64,000 nt of DNA from the NCBI GenBank assembly GCA_016235555.1, contig JACRKC010000095.1:1-64000 (forward strand). Direction: 5' to 3'. Each line of letters starts with the position of its first letter. The stretch's first letter is position 1. The stretch is from Verrucomicrobiota bacterium (GTDB taxonomy: Bacteria; Verrucomicrobiota; Verrucomicrobiia; Opitutales; Opitutaceae). Under the pieces are notes generated by a model. The model was given only the letters and a program-made list of their open reading frames with translations, made no database searches and was not told the origin of the DNA. The translations under genes and the position numbers were made by a program. Shown here one piece after another: positions 8,926 to 18,459 of this stretch.

Positions 8926-11730
8926 ATGACCCGCTACCTCAAGCTCTGCTGGCAAGGCTCCCGCTGGTGCGCCGCGTGCCTGTGGTCCTTCCTGCTCTGG
9001 TCGGGCTGGCTGTTCCTCGCGATCCTGCTCTGCCTCCAGGGCTACATCGTCTCCACCAACGAGCTCGAGGTGCCGGGCTTTCTCCTGCGCGAGCTGGAGT
9101 CGCGCCTCGCGGTCTCGGGCCTCCGCGCCACTTTCGGCCGCACCTCCTTTGATCCCTCCGGCCGCGTGCTGATCGAGGACGCGCGCGTCTTTCTCCCCAG
9201 CTACGCCGAGCCCGTGCTGACGCTTCGCGCCGCCTACGTGAAGCTCGACCCGTGGGCGCTCGCGGTCGGGCATTTCGAACCCCGGGAAATGCGGATCATC
9301 GGCGCCAACTGGTCGGTGCCGGCGATGCTCTCGCCCTCGGGCCGCGCGGAGGAGATTCTCCGCGATCTCGACGCCACGCTCGTCCCGCGCGAACGCGAGC
9401 TCGACCTCACGCAGTTCGTCGCGCGCATCGCCGGCATCGTCGTGTCCGCCCATGGCACCCTCCAAATCCCCGGCGCCCGCGAAACCTCGTCCCGCCCGCT
9501 GCCCGTCGCGGAATTCCTCGCCCACCAATACCCCGCGCTCTGCCGGCAGATCGCCGCGGTCGCCGAACGCCTCGGCGCACTCGAAGCGCCCTCGCTTCAT
9601 CTCGAACTCTCCCCGTCCGCCTCCCGCGGCGCGATCGCCAGCGCCACCCTGTTTGCGGCCGGCCTGCGCTACTCGGCTCCCGGCGGCAACCTCGACGTGC
9701 AGGCGCGCGACCTGCGCCTCGTCACTCGTTTTCCGCTGCTCGGCGACGCGCCCGTGGCCGCCCGCCTCGAACTGACGGCGCGCGAACTCAACCTGCCGTT
9801 CGACTCGACCGCCCGACGCGTCCGCGCGATCGTGCGCGGCACGCTTCACCCGACCCGGTTTCGCTACGAGCCAAACGACTTCCGCCTCACCGCCGAGGCG
9901 GTGACCGCCGCGGGGTTCACCGCCGACTGCGTGTCGGCCCGCCTCACGCCCGGCCCGCTGCCCGGCGTCAAAGCCGACCTCGTGGGCGCCCTGTTCGGCA
10001 CTCCGCTCGCGGTGCGCGCCGAGACCGATTTCGCGGCCCGGACCGCGCGGCTGGATTTCGAGGGCGCCGTCTCTCCGGAAATTTTCCTGCCGCTCAACGC
10101 CCGCCTCGGCGTCGACGTGCGCCAATGGTTCAACTTCAAAACCCTCGAGCTCCACGACGGTGTCGCGCGCTTCGGCCCGGACTGGAAATTTCAGGGCGTC
10201 AACGCCCGCGTCGCGGTGCGCGACATCGATGCCTACCACGTGATCATGGAGGAAGGCCGCGCAATCGTCGGCTTCGATGGCCGCCGCTTTTACTCGCCCG
10301 AAGCCTGGGCGCGCATCGGCGACAACTTCGCCCGCGGCACCTACGACCACGATCTCGTCACGCGCGACTACCGTTTCCTGCTGGAGGGTCAGCTCCGCCC
10401 GCTCGCCATCTCCGGCTGGTTTCCGGGCGGCTGGTGGGAGAATTTCTTCAAGCAATTCGAGTTTCCGGCGGCCGCACCCGTCGCGAGTGTCGACGTGATC
10501 GGCCGCTGGGGCACCGGCGATCATTCGGCCGTCTTCATCGCCGCCGACACCGCGGGGCCGGTGATCCGGAGCGGCGCGTTCGACCGCGTGCGCACCCTGC
10601 TGTTCGTCCGGCCGTCCTACTACGACGGGATCGAACTGCGCGCGATCCGCGCCGGCCGCGAGGCGCGCGGCACCTTCACCTACACGACCGACCACGAGAC
10701 GCTCGCCCCCAGGCAGTTCGACCTCGACGTCACCTCCACGCTTGAGCTGGCGCTCGCGCGGCAGGTCATCGGCCCCGAAAGCGAGGCGTGGCTCGGCCCG
10801 TTCGCCTTTGCCCAGCCACCCGACCTGAAACTCTCGGGCCGCATCACCGGCGCGGCCGCCCCCGGCGGCGCGCATCAATCATTGCAGATCGAAGCGAAGA
10901 GCGCCGGCGAGTTCCGTTTCTACGGGTTCCCCCTCCAATCGGTGTCATTCGCGGCGACCCTGCACGACGACGTGATCGAGGTGCCGCGGATCGAAGCGGC
11001 GACCGGTGGCGGCAACCTCGGAGGGCGGGCCAAAGTCTGGGGCCGCGATCAGGAGCGGCGGGTGGCTTTCGATTTCTCGCTCAAAGGCGCCAACCTCGGC
11101 GGCGTCACCGCCGTCCTGCAGGATTACGAAGCCCGCCGGAAAAACACGCCGCCGGCGCCGCCCGGGAAATTCGTCACCGACAAGGCCGCCGTCCACCTCG
11201 ATGTGAATGTCGCCGCCGAGGGCCGCTTCGACGATCCGCTCAGTTTCCACGGCGCGGGCAACGCCGTGCTCCAGGGCGCCGAACTCGGCGAGGTGAAGAT
11301 GCTCGGCCTCCTGTCCGAACTGATCAAGTTCACCGCCCTGCGTTTCACGACCGCCAGGGCGGCGTTCAAGGTCGACGGCCGCCGCCTCGCGTTTTCCGAG
11401 GTCAAGCTCACCGGGGCCAACTCCGCGATCGAAGCCACCGGGGACTACGCCCTCGACAAGCGCGAACTCGATTTCAAGGCCAAGGTCTTCCCCCTCCACG
11501 AGAGCGGCAACCTGATCAAGAAAACCCTCGAGGTCGTGCTCTCCCCCGTCACCACCGTCGTCGAAGTCCGGCTCAACGGCACCTTGGACAAACCCGCGTG
11601 GTCGCTTGCCCTCATGCCGGGAAATTTGTTGCGCGCTCTCGTCCCCGGCGAGCCGGCGCCGCCGCCCGAAAAGGCCGCCACGCCACCGCTCCCGGGTGCC
11701 GGACCGCCGCCCGCTCCGCCGAAATCCTGA
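8926..11730 (+). CDS. AsmA-like large envelope protein
   Basis: 934-residue protein with an N-terminal membrane anchor (about residues 20-45: LWSFLLWSGWLFLAILLCLQG). It continues as a very long, low-complexity beta-rich region and ends in a Pro/Ala-rich tail. The C-terminal part (about residues 740-900), with GGNLGGRAKVWG, GELGEVKMLGLLSELIKF-type spacing and LDFKAKVFPL, resembles the AsmA C-terminal domain. AsmA/TamB-type proteins bridge inner and outer membranes and are linked to lipid or envelope homeostasis. The ATG at 8926, 28 bp after the preceding gene, puts the anchor at the N-terminus. A role beside the Gld-like ABC system is inferred only from position. Confidence 0.75.
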   Translation: MTRYLKLCWQGSRWCAACLWSFLLWSGWLFLAILLCLQGYIVSTNELEVPGFLLRELESRLAVSGLRATFGRTSFDPSGRVLIEDARVFLPSYAEPVLTLRAAYVKLDPWALAVGHFEPREMRIIGANWSVPAMLSPSGRAEEILRDLDATLVPRERELDLTQFVARIAGIVVSAHGTLQIPGARETSSRPLPVAEFLAHQYPALCRQIAAVAERLGALEAPSLHLELSPSASRGAIASATLFAAGLRYSAPGGNLDVQARDLRLVTRFPLLGDAPVAARLELTARELNLPFDSTARRVRAIVRGTLHPTRFRYEPNDFRLTAEAVTAAGFTADCVSARLTPGPLPGVKADLVGALFGTPLAVRAETDFAARTARLDFEGAVSPEIFLPLNARLGVDVRQWFNFKTLELHDGVARFGPDWKFQGVNARVAVRDIDAYHVIMEEGRAIVGFDGRRFYSPEAWARIGDNFARGTYDHDLVTRDYRFLLEGQLRPLAISGWFPGGWWENFFKQFEFPAAAPVASVDVIGRWGTGDHSAVFIAADTAGPVIRSGAFDRVRTLLFVRPSYYDGIELRAIRAGREARGTFTYTTDHETLAPRQFDLDVTSTLELALARQVIGPESEAWLGPFAFAQPPDLKLSGRITGAAAPGGAHQSLQIEAKSAGEFRFYGFPLQSVSFAATLHDDVIEVPRIEAATGGGNLGGRAKVWGRDQERRVAFDFSLKGANLGGVTAVLQDYEARRKNTPPAPPGKFVTDKAAVHLDVNVAAEGRFDDPLSFHGAGNAVLQGAELGEVKMLGLLSELIKFTALRFTTARAAFKVDGRRLAFSEVKLTGANSAIEATGDYALDKRELDFKAKVFPLHESGNLIKKTLEVVLSPVTTVVEVRLNGTLDKPAWSLALMPGNLLRALVPGEPAPPPEKAATPPLPGAGPPPAPPKS

Positions 11731-11813
11731 TCGCGCGGCCCTCGCGCACTCCGGGGCGCAGCTCACTTTCTTGCCGTGAGCCGAAAGGTAGGCCGGCCGT
11801 TCCGCAGGCGGCC

Positions 11814-11937
11814 AGTGCCGCGATCAAAAAGAAACGCGGGGTGCGCAGCCCGGTGGCCGCGAGCGCCAGCGAGTGGCGGCCGGTCCACTCGCTGGCGCTC
11901 GCGGCTACCTGTCGCGAAACCTCCGGTTCGCGGCACC
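11814..11937. repeat. Palindromic element related to the MITE-like copies, copy 3
   Basis: The core arms 11853-11876 and 11885-11908 pair over 24 bp with one mismatch. They read like the core of the elements at 1551 and 31909, but with CCAGCGAGTGG in place of TGAGCGAGTGG. Weak outer arms (GTGCCGCG near 11816 and CGCGGCAC near 11928) suggest terminal inverted repeats. Outside the core it does not resemble the other two copies. Confidence 0.6.
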
Positions 11938-12130
11938 AGGAGCGAGCGGAAATCGAAGCGCTCCGACCGTGCGCGGAGCGCCCGGCCCACCCGCAGGGCG
12001 GGCACCGTGCAGGAAACTGATACCAATTACCGGGAGCTTTTTGATTGTAGGCCAGGCCGGTGGCCGCGCAGCCCGCCCACCGGGCGGGCCTGCAAAATCC
12101 AAAGTCCAATAGTTCAGGAGAATTGATCTG

Positions 12131-12269
12131 ATACCAACGGCTGTTGAGATTTATTTGGATGATCGTAGGTCGGGCTTTACGCCCGACATCGTCCGACCGC
12201 AGGCGTCGGGGATAAACCCCGACCTACCCACGCGACCCAATAGATCCATTCTTCAGCAGCCGTTGGTCT
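12131..12269. repeat. Nested palindromic element with REPIN core
   Basis: The outer inverted repeat is ACCAACGGCTGTTGA (12133-12147) with TTCAGCAGCCGTTGGT (12252-12267). Inside it lies a pair of GTAG-headed REP hairpins, GTAG-GTCGGGC-TTTAC-GCCCGAC (12165-12187) and its inverted partner with GATAAA loop (12205-12227). The organisation suggests a small non-autonomous mobile element carrying, or built around, a REPIN. Confidence 0.7.
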
Positions 12270-12351
12270 GAGATGCGCTCGCGCACTCCGAACCGCATAG
12301 AAAACGGTTTGCCCCCGGCACGCCGAGCGCTTTGGTAGGGGGAACACCTTA

Positions 12352-15300
12352 ATGCAGTCACTGCCAACCTTGCCGCGCCGAACCTGGCTCGAGCGTGCGT
12401 CGCTTACGCTCGCCGGGGCGCTGGTTTGCATCGGGTTGGTCACGGCCCTCGGCTGGTGGATGGGGATCGACGAACTGGTTCAACCGTTCCCGGCCAAGGC
12501 GCCCACCAAGATCAATGAGGCGCTGTGTTTCGTCGTCATCGGGGCCGTGCTGGTCGCACTGGAATACGGCTATCGGCGCGTGGCCTGGGTCACTCTGATC
12601 GCCGCCGCGGTGGGGGCGGCCACCTTCGCCGAGATCTCGCTGCACCGGGATTTCCGCATCGATGAAATGCTGGGCCGCGACCACCTGCTCGTGATGACCG
12701 AGCAGCCCGGCCGGATGGCGGCCGTCGTCGCGATCGCCCTCGCCTGCGCAGCGCTCGCTCTCGCCTGGCGGGCGTGCGACTGGGGCGCCCGCGCCCGGCT
12801 CTTTGTCGAAGCGGTGGCGGGCTCGGTGTTCGCCTCGGCCGGATTCTCCACCCTGCTCGGCTACGCCGCCGGACTCGAAACCGTTTACAGCTGGGGCACG
12901 CTCACCGCCACTCCGCCGGTCTCCGCCGTCGCACTCCTGCTGCTGGGCCTGTCGCTCACCACCCTGGCGTGGCGGGAAACGATGAAAGCCGAGGGCGGCC
13001 CGCCCGCCTGGTCGCCCATGCCGGCGGCGATTTTCTGCCTCACGCTCACCGTCATTCTCTGGATTGGCCTCAGCGCCCGGGAACACGACTTCACCAAACA
13101 GAACTCGATGAACGACCTCGGGCTCCTCGCCACCGCGATCGACAACGAGATCGAGACCCAGACCAACCAGACGGAAAAAATCGCCCGCCGGTGGGCCAAG
13201 CCGAAGGAGGATTCCACCGAACTGTGGACCGCCGATGCCATCGAACACCTCGGCGACCGCACCCGCACCGACGCCTCCGGCACCGGCAACGCCCGCGAAC
13301 GCGGCTGCGTTTCACTCGCGTTCGTCAACGCCCAGCGCCGCACCATCTGGATCTACCCCCAGGAGGGCAACGAAGGCGCGATCAACTTCAACCATCAGGT
13401 CGAACCGCGCCGCACCGCCCTCGACACCGCGCAGAAACTGCAGACGCCCGTCGTGACCGCCTCCGTCAGCATCCATGGCAACCAGCGGGGCGCCGTGATT
13501 TATGCGCCGATCGTGCGCGAGGACAAGGTGATCGGTTTTGTCGCCGCCGAGTTCGCCTACGAGCCGCTCGTCCGCTACGTCATCGGCGCGAAGAAACTCG
13601 AAGCCACCTACAACATCTCCGTCGCCGTCGCCGGCGAACCGGTGCTCACGCTCGCGGCCGATTCCGTGCGCCGCGAAGACCTCACCGTCAACAAGACCAT
13701 CCCCAATCTCCAGAACCGCCGCGTGCAGCTCAGCCTCACGCCCACCCGGGAGGCCCTGACCCGGTCGCGCAGCTGGATGCCCGAGGTCGCGCTCATCGCC
13801 GGCTTTTTCATCACGGTGTTTCTGGGGCTGAGCGTGCATCTGTTCCGCAGCGCCCGGGCCGGTCAACGCGCCGCCGAACTCTCGAACAAGCGCCTGTTCG
13901 GCGAAAACGAGGAACGCCGCCGCGTCGAGGCCCGCCTCAAGGTGTCCGACGAACGCCTGCGCCTCGCGCTCGATTCCACGCAGATCGGCATCTTCGAATG
14001 GAGCGTGTCCGCCGGCCATGTTTACTACTCGCCCGGCCTCTGGGCGATGCTCGGCTACGAACATGGCCGCATGCCGTCCACCGTGGAAGCCTGGCAGTCG
14101 CTCATCCACCCCGAAGATCTGCCGCTCTACCGCCGGCGCACCGAGTCGCAGCTCAACGGCATCGCCACCTTCATCGAGCCCGAGTATCGCGTGCGGGCGC
14201 GCAGCGGCGACTGGCGCTGGGTCTACACCCGCTCGAAATCCGTCGCCTCCGGCCACGACGGCCGGCCCACGCGCATCATCGGCACCGTGCAGGACATCAC
14301 CGCCCGTCGCGAAGCCGAACTCGCGCTGCGCGAATCGCAGGCCGAGGCCCGCAAACTCTCGCTCGTCGCCTCCAAGACCGACAACCCCGTGCTCATCGGC
14401 TCGCCCGACGGCCGGATCGAGTGGGCCAACGAGGCGTTCTGCCGCGTGATGGAGTATTCGCTCGGGGAGGTGATCGGGAAGAATCCCGCGCACTTCATGA
14501 TCGGTCCCGAGACCAGCGTGCGCACCGTCGCCCGCATCCGCGCCGCGATGTCCCGCGGCCAGGGCATCAGCACCGACGTCGTCAACTACTCCAAGTCCGG
14601 CCGCAAATACCACCTGCACCTCGAAATCCAGCCCGTGCGCGGCGCCAACGGCGAGGTCGAGAACTTCATCGCCGTCGAGACCGACATCACCGCCCGCGTC
14701 GAGACCGAGACCCAGCTCCGCCGCGCCAAGCAGGAGGCCGACGAGGCCTCCCGCGCGAAGAGCGAGTTCCTCGCCTCGATGTCGCACGAAATCCGCACCC
14801 CGATGAACGGCGTCATCGGCATGACCAGCCTCCTCCAGGAGACGACGCTCTCCGGAGAGCAGCGCGACTACGTCAACACCATCCGCACCTCCGGCGAAGC
14901 GCTGCTCACGATCATCAACGACATTCTCGACTTCTCCAAGATCGAGTCCGGCAAGATGGAACTCGAACGCTCGCCCTTCGAACTCGCGCTCTGCATCGAG
15001 GAGGCGCTCGACCTCTTCTCCCTCCAGGCCTCGGCCAAGAAAATCGACCTCGCTTACTACTGCGAACCCGACGTGCCCGCGTGGATCGTCGGCGATGTCA
15101 CCCGCCTCCGCCAGGTGATCGTCAACCTCGTCAACAACGCGGTGAAGTTCACCCCCCGCGGCGGCATCTCGCTCGAGGTGCGCCGCGCCCATCGCGAGAA
15201 GGCCCCGCTCGGCTTCGACCCGGGCCTGCCCGAGGACCCGGCCCGGGTCATCCTGGAATTCACCGTGCGGGACACGGGCATCGGCATTCCCCCGGACCGG

Positions 15301-16341
15301 GTCGACCGTCTGTTCAAGGCCTTCTCCCAGGTCGACTCGTCCACCACGCGCAAATACGGCGGCACCGGGCTGGGCCTCGCGATCTGCCAGCGGCTCACGC
15401 AGCTCATGGGTGGCGCGATCCGCGTCGAGAGCACGCCGGGCCAGGGCTCCGCGTTCATTTTCACGATTCAAACCGAGCCGGCCCAGCTCACCGCCGATAG
15501 CGGCCTGCCTCCGCTGCCCGAGCCGCTGCGCACCGGCACGGTGCTGTGCGTGGAACGCAATGCCGTCAACCAGCTCCGCCTCCGCCTCTTTTTCGAGAAA
15601 TGGGGCGCCCGGGTGGCGGTGGCCGCCGATGCCGCGGGCGTGCTCCCGACCGTCGCCGGCCTGGACCGCCCGCCCGCCCTGCTGGTGGTCGACGGCGGGG
15701 AACTGGAGGGGCCGTCGCCGCTCGATGTGCTGGGGCGCCTCGCCTGTCCGCGGCTGGTGATGTATCCGTTTGGCCAAACCACCCCGGCCGCGCCGCCCGA
15801 CCGGCAGCTCTTCGCGACCACCACGAAACCCCTGCGCACCAGCGCCCTCGTCCAGAGCGTGACCGGATTGTTCACTGCCAGCCAGGCCGCGGCCGAGACC
15901 GCCGCCCGCACGGCCGAACGCCCGCTGGCCGAGGAATACCCGCTCGACGTGCTGCTCGCCGAAGACAACGTGGTGAATCAAAAGGTCGCCCTCCGCTTCC
16001 TCGAGCGCCTCGGGTATCGGGCGCAGGCCGTGGCCAACGGCCTCGAGGCATTCATCGCCGTCCGCGATCGCCGCTACGATCTCGTCCTCATGGACCTCCA
16101 GATGCCCGAGATGGACGGCCTGGAGGCGAGCCGTCAGATCCGGCGCGACCTCCCGGTGGAGTTGCAGCCGAAAATCATCGCCCTCACCGCCAACGCCATG
16201 CAGGGCGATCGCGAGGCGTGCCTCGCCGCCGGGATGGACGACTACATTTCGAAGCCGGTGAAAATGCACGAAATCGCCGCCGCGATCCGGCGGCAGTTCG
16301 GCAAACCCGCCGCGGCGGCATCCCAACGCGTGATCGGTTGA
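12352..16341 (+). CDS. Hybrid sensor histidine kinase / response regulator (CHASE-PAS-PAS-HisKA-HATPase-REC-REC)
   Basis: 1329-residue membrane kinase. The N-terminal ~210 residues hold about six transmembrane helices. Residues ~247-470 form an extracytoplasmic CHASE-like sensor bounded by helices near 222-242 and 478-498. Two PAS domains follow (about 530-655 and 668-785). HisKA has FLASMSHEIRTPMNG with phospho-acceptor H812. HATPase boxes are NLVNNAVKF (N928 region), DTGIGIP and GGTGLGL. The first receiver-like domain (1062-1175) is degenerate and lacks the acceptor Asp. The second (1198-1315) is canonical with D1248 in LVLMDLQMPEMDG and K1301. The ATG at 12352 follows a TAGGGGG stretch. 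No partner regulator gene is adjacent. Confidence 0.93.
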   Translation: MQSLPTLPRRTWLERASLTLAGALVCIGLVTALGWWMGIDELVQPFPAKAPTKINEALCFVVIGAVLVALEYGYRRVAWVTLIAAAVGAATFAEISLHRDFRIDEMLGRDHLLVMTEQPGRMAAVVAIALACAALALAWRACDWGARARLFVEAVAGSVFASAGFSTLLGYAAGLETVYSWGTLTATPPVSAVALLLLGLSLTTLAWRETMKAEGGPPAWSPMPAAIFCLTLTVILWIGLSAREHDFTKQNSMNDLGLLATAIDNEIETQTNQTEKIARRWAKPKEDSTELWTADAIEHLGDRTRTDASGTGNARERGCVSLAFVNAQRRTIWIYPQEGNEGAINFNHQVEPRRTALDTAQKLQTPVVTASVSIHGNQRGAVIYAPIVREDKVIGFVAAEFAYEPLVRYVIGAKKLEATYNISVAVAGEPVLTLAADSVRREDLTVNKTIPNLQNRRVQLSLTPTREALTRSRSWMPEVALIAGFFITVFLGLSVHLFRSARAGQRAAELSNKRLFGENEERRRVEARLKVSDERLRLALDSTQIGIFEWSVSAGHVYYSPGLWAMLGYEHGRMPSTVEAWQSLIHPEDLPLYRRRTESQLNGIATFIEPEYRVRARSGDWRWVYTRSKSVASGHDGRPTRIIGTVQDITARREAELALRESQAEARKLSLVASKTDNPVLIGSPDGRIEWANEAFCRVMEYSLGEVIGKNPAHFMIGPETSVRTVARIRAAMSRGQGISTDVVNYSKSGRKYHLHLEIQPVRGANGEVENFIAVETDITARVETETQLRRAKQEADEASRAKSEFLASMSHEIRTPMNGVIGMTSLLQETTLSGEQRDYVNTIRTSGEALLTIINDILDFSKIESGKMELERSPFELALCIEEALDLFSLQASAKKIDLAYYCEPDVPAWIVGDVTRLRQVIVNLVNNAVKFTPRGGISLEVRRAHREKAPLGFDPGLPEDPARVILEFTVRDTGIGIPPDRVDRLFKAFSQVDSSTTRKYGGTGLGLAICQRLTQLMGGAIRVESTPGQGSAFIFTIQTEPAQLTADSGLPPLPEPLRTGTVLCVERNAVNQLRLRLFFEKWGARVAVAADAAGVLPTVAGLDRPPALLVVDGGELEGPSPLDVLGRLACPRLVMYPFGQTTPAAPPDRQLFATTTKPLRTSALVQSVTGLFTASQAAAETAARTAERPLAEEYPLDVLLAEDNVVNQKVALRFLERLGYRAQAVANGLEAFIAVRDRRYDLVLMDLQMPEMDGLEASRQIRRDLPVELQPKIIALTANAMQGDREACLAAGMDDYISKPVKMHEIAAAIRRQFGKPAAAASQRVIG

Positions 16342-16424
16342 CCGCTGCCCGGCCCGTCACCGCCGTCCGCCATTGCACGCTTGCGATGCGCGGAGTTGGG
16401 GTTCAAGCACGACCCTTACCACAC

Positions 16425-17075
16425 ATGCTCGCTCGTTATTTGATCGTCGACTGGCCTCAGTTTTTCGCGGCGATTTTCCTGCTTCTCACGCCCGGCAGCC
16501 TCTTCTACCGCTCCAAGAAAATCCGTTACCGCGAGATCTCCCGTGAATGGGACGACCACCTCGTCCGCGTCCTCGCCCACGGTCTGCACGCGATCGACCT
16601 GGTGCGGGCGGCGCTCGGCACCTGGCTCCTGCTCGAAGCGCTCCCGGTGGAGCGCGACGCCCACGGCCTGGCGAAATACACGCCGTTGTTCGTGCAGGGC
16701 CTCGTCCAGATTCTGGCGGTCTGGCTGCAGACCGTCACCTGCCCCGAGCCGGAACACGCGAATGCGCCGTTCGCGTTTGTGATCGGCCTGCTGCTCGCGG
16801 GCTCGTCACCGGCGATCGCGGCATTCGCGTGCGCGCTCGCCCTCCCGCTCACGATGGGCGCCCGGACGCCGGGGGCGTTCTTCCCGCTGCTGGGTCTCAC
16901 CCACCTCGTGGCCGGATATTTTTTCAAGGAGGAAGGCGGCCTCCTCGGCCTGGGCTTCGGCGCGATCGCCGCCATGGTGCCGTTCGTCTGGGCCCTCCTG
17001 TTCCGCCGCGAACTCGTGATCGCCTATCGCGCCGGCCGCCTGAGCGAGGATCAACCGTTGGATCCGCTGCGTTGA
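16425..17075 (+). CDS. Hypothetical multi-pass membrane protein
   Basis: 216 residues with about five to six hydrophobic segments and a short basic loop (YRSKKIRYREISREWDDH, about residues 28-45) after the first. I do not recognise the family. It starts 83 bp after the sensor kinase stop and may be transcribed with it. The reading frame is open much further upstream inside the kinase gene, but the ATG at 16425 is the first start outside it and puts a hydrophobic helix at the N-terminus. It ends 15 bp before the convergent sulfatase-like gene, leaving almost no room for a terminator. Confidence 0.7.
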   Translation: MLARYLIVDWPQFFAAIFLLLTPGSLFYRSKKIRYREISREWDDHLVRVLAHGLHAIDLVRAALGTWLLLEALPVERDAHGLAKYTPLFVQGLVQILAVWLQTVTCPEPEHANAPFAFVIGLLLAGSSPAIAAFACALALPLTMGARTPGAFFPLLGLTHLVAGYFFKEEGGLLGLGFGAIAAMVPFVWALLFRRELVIAYRAGRLSEDQPLDPLR

Positions 17076-17090
17076 CCGCGCGCGGCCGGG

Positions 17091-18317
17091 TCAAATCAGC
17101 CGCCGCAGTGCTTCGCGTTCCGCCTCGCGCGTCGGGTCGCCCGCCAGATTCGCCAGTTCGGACGGATCGCGCTCCAGATCGAACTGCAGCCACGGCGAGC
17201 CGTCCGCGTTGAGCACCAGCTTGCGCGTCGCCGTGCGCACGCCGCGCCAGACGCGATCGCACTGGTGCGGCAGCGCCACCACCGAGGGCATCGAGATCTT
17301 CGCCGCCCCGGTCTCGATCCCCGGCGGGCGTCTTTCGATTTCGGCCCGCATGAGCTCCGGCAGGTCGATCAACGACACGGCCGCCTCGCTGCGCCTTCCC
17401 CGGTCCTCGGTCAACCGTCCCCGGATCAGCAGCGGCACCCGGACCGACTCTTCGTGCGGCCAGCCTTTCCGAAACCGCCCGTGTGCCCCGTGCATGTCGC
17501 CGTGCACGCTCGTGAACACCACCACCGTGTCGTTCCGCTCCGCCCGCGGCAGCAGCGATTTTCCGATCGCCCGATCCGTCCCCTCGATGTGCGCGTAGTA
17601 ACCGGCCAGCTCGCGTCGGGCCCTGGCCTCGGCTTCGCCGCCGCGCGGCACGTTCGCCGGTAACACGATCTCCTGCGGGTCGCGCCGCGCCACGCCGGCC
17701 GCCGGCGCCTCGTAAGGCGGATGCGGCGCCTCCAGGCTGACCACGCAAAACCACGGCCCGCCCGGTCCCGCCTGCCCGGCGCCCTGCTCTCCGATCCACT
17801 GCGCCGCGCGCTCGCAAACCACGTCACTCTGGTAGCCCACCACTTTCGCCGGCTCGGCCAGCCGCGTGCCGTGCAACCACGGGTCGTTCAGCAGGAACCC
17901 GCTTTCGAATCCCTCCCAGCACACGAAACCGCCGCGCCCCTCCGGCGGCACGATCATCCGCGCATGCGCCTCGCCCACCAGCGGCGCGGCGGGGTCACGT
18001 TTTGCCAGATGCCACTTGCCAAACCACGCGGTCGCATAGCCGCGTGCCCCCAACTCGTGCGCGAGGGTGCGCGCGTCACCCGGCAGCGGATCGAAATAAT
18101 CCCGCACCCCGTTTTCCGGCGACGGCATGCCCGTCAGCAGCGCCGCGCGCGCGAACGGCCCGAACGGATGCGGCGTCACCGCCTGCGCATAGTTCACACT
18201 CGCCGCGGCCAGCGCGTCGAGGTGCGGCGTGCGGGCATTGGGATCGCCCGCGTAGCCGCAGGCCTGCGCCCGCCACTGCGTCGTGAGGATCCAAAGAATG
18301 TTGGGCGGGGGCGGCAT
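17091..18317 (-). CDS. Sulfatase-fold protein with missing catalytic residues (probable pseudoenzyme)
   Basis: 408 residues with the alkaline-phosphatase/sulfatase fold order: NILWIL strand, PHLDALAAAS, FARAALLTGMPS, WFGKWHLAK, FTSxHGD and GWPHEESVRVPLLIRG. The active site is not intact. The N-terminal metal-ligand Asp of the LTDQ motif is Thr13 (LTTQWRAQACG). The formylglycine Cys/Ser, four residues before the conserved Arg57, is Gly53. The Asp of FTSDHGD is Val271. Lys101 and Lys284 remain. There is no signal peptide from the ATG at 18317, so it is predicted cytoplasmic. The upstream in-frame stretch to 18536 is unlikely coding. It is divergent from the DUF1080 gene (142-bp gap). It may be a structural, binding or regulatory relative rather than a sulfatase. 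Confidence 0.8.
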   Translation of the reverse strand: MPPPPNILWILTTQWRAQACGYAGDPNARTPHLDALAAASVNYAQAVTPHPFGPFARAALLTGMPSPENGVRDYFDPLPGDARTLAHELGARGYATAWFGKWHLAKRDPAAPLVGEAHARMIVPPEGRGGFVCWEGFESGFLLNDPWLHGTRLAEPAKVVGYQSDVVCERAAQWIGEQGAGQAGPGGPWFCVVSLEAPHPPYEAPAAGVARRDPQEIVLPANVPRGGEAEARARRELAGYYAHIEGTDRAIGKSLLPRAERNDTVVVFTSVHGDMHGAHGRFRKGWPHEESVRVPLLIRGRLTEDRGRRSEAAVSLIDLPELMRAEIERRPPGIETGAAKISMPSVVALPHQCDRVWRGVRTATRKLVLNADGSPWLQFDLERDPSELANLAGDPTREAEREALRRLI

Positions 18318-18459
18318 GGACGGCGTGAGCCCCGCCAGTGAGCAGATTCTCCGGCCTCGCGTCGAAAACCAATTGCCACCGCGGGCGCGCCGGCTTGGCT
18401 CGGACCCAGCACTGCGCCCCGTGCGCGTGCGCCTCACCCAGTCGTAACCGCCGGACGCC

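Larger units (their letters stand above)
11731..12351. other. Repeat-dense intergenic region
   Basis: 621 bp between the AsmA-like gene and the sensor kinase. It contains no convincing ORF. It holds GTAG-headed hairpin sequence near 11789, a core palindrome related to the dcw-cluster element (11814-11937), another GTAG-headed hairpin near 12047-12065, and a nested palindromic element (12131-12269). The final 80 bp presumably carry the kinase promoter, which I could not define. Confidence 0.7.

Noticed and set aside
13312-16326. Minus-strand 1004-codon ORF opposite the sensor kinase
   Set aside because: Antisense mirror of a well-supported multidomain kinase. Its composition (Gly/Ala/Arg/Asp) has no recognisable motif.
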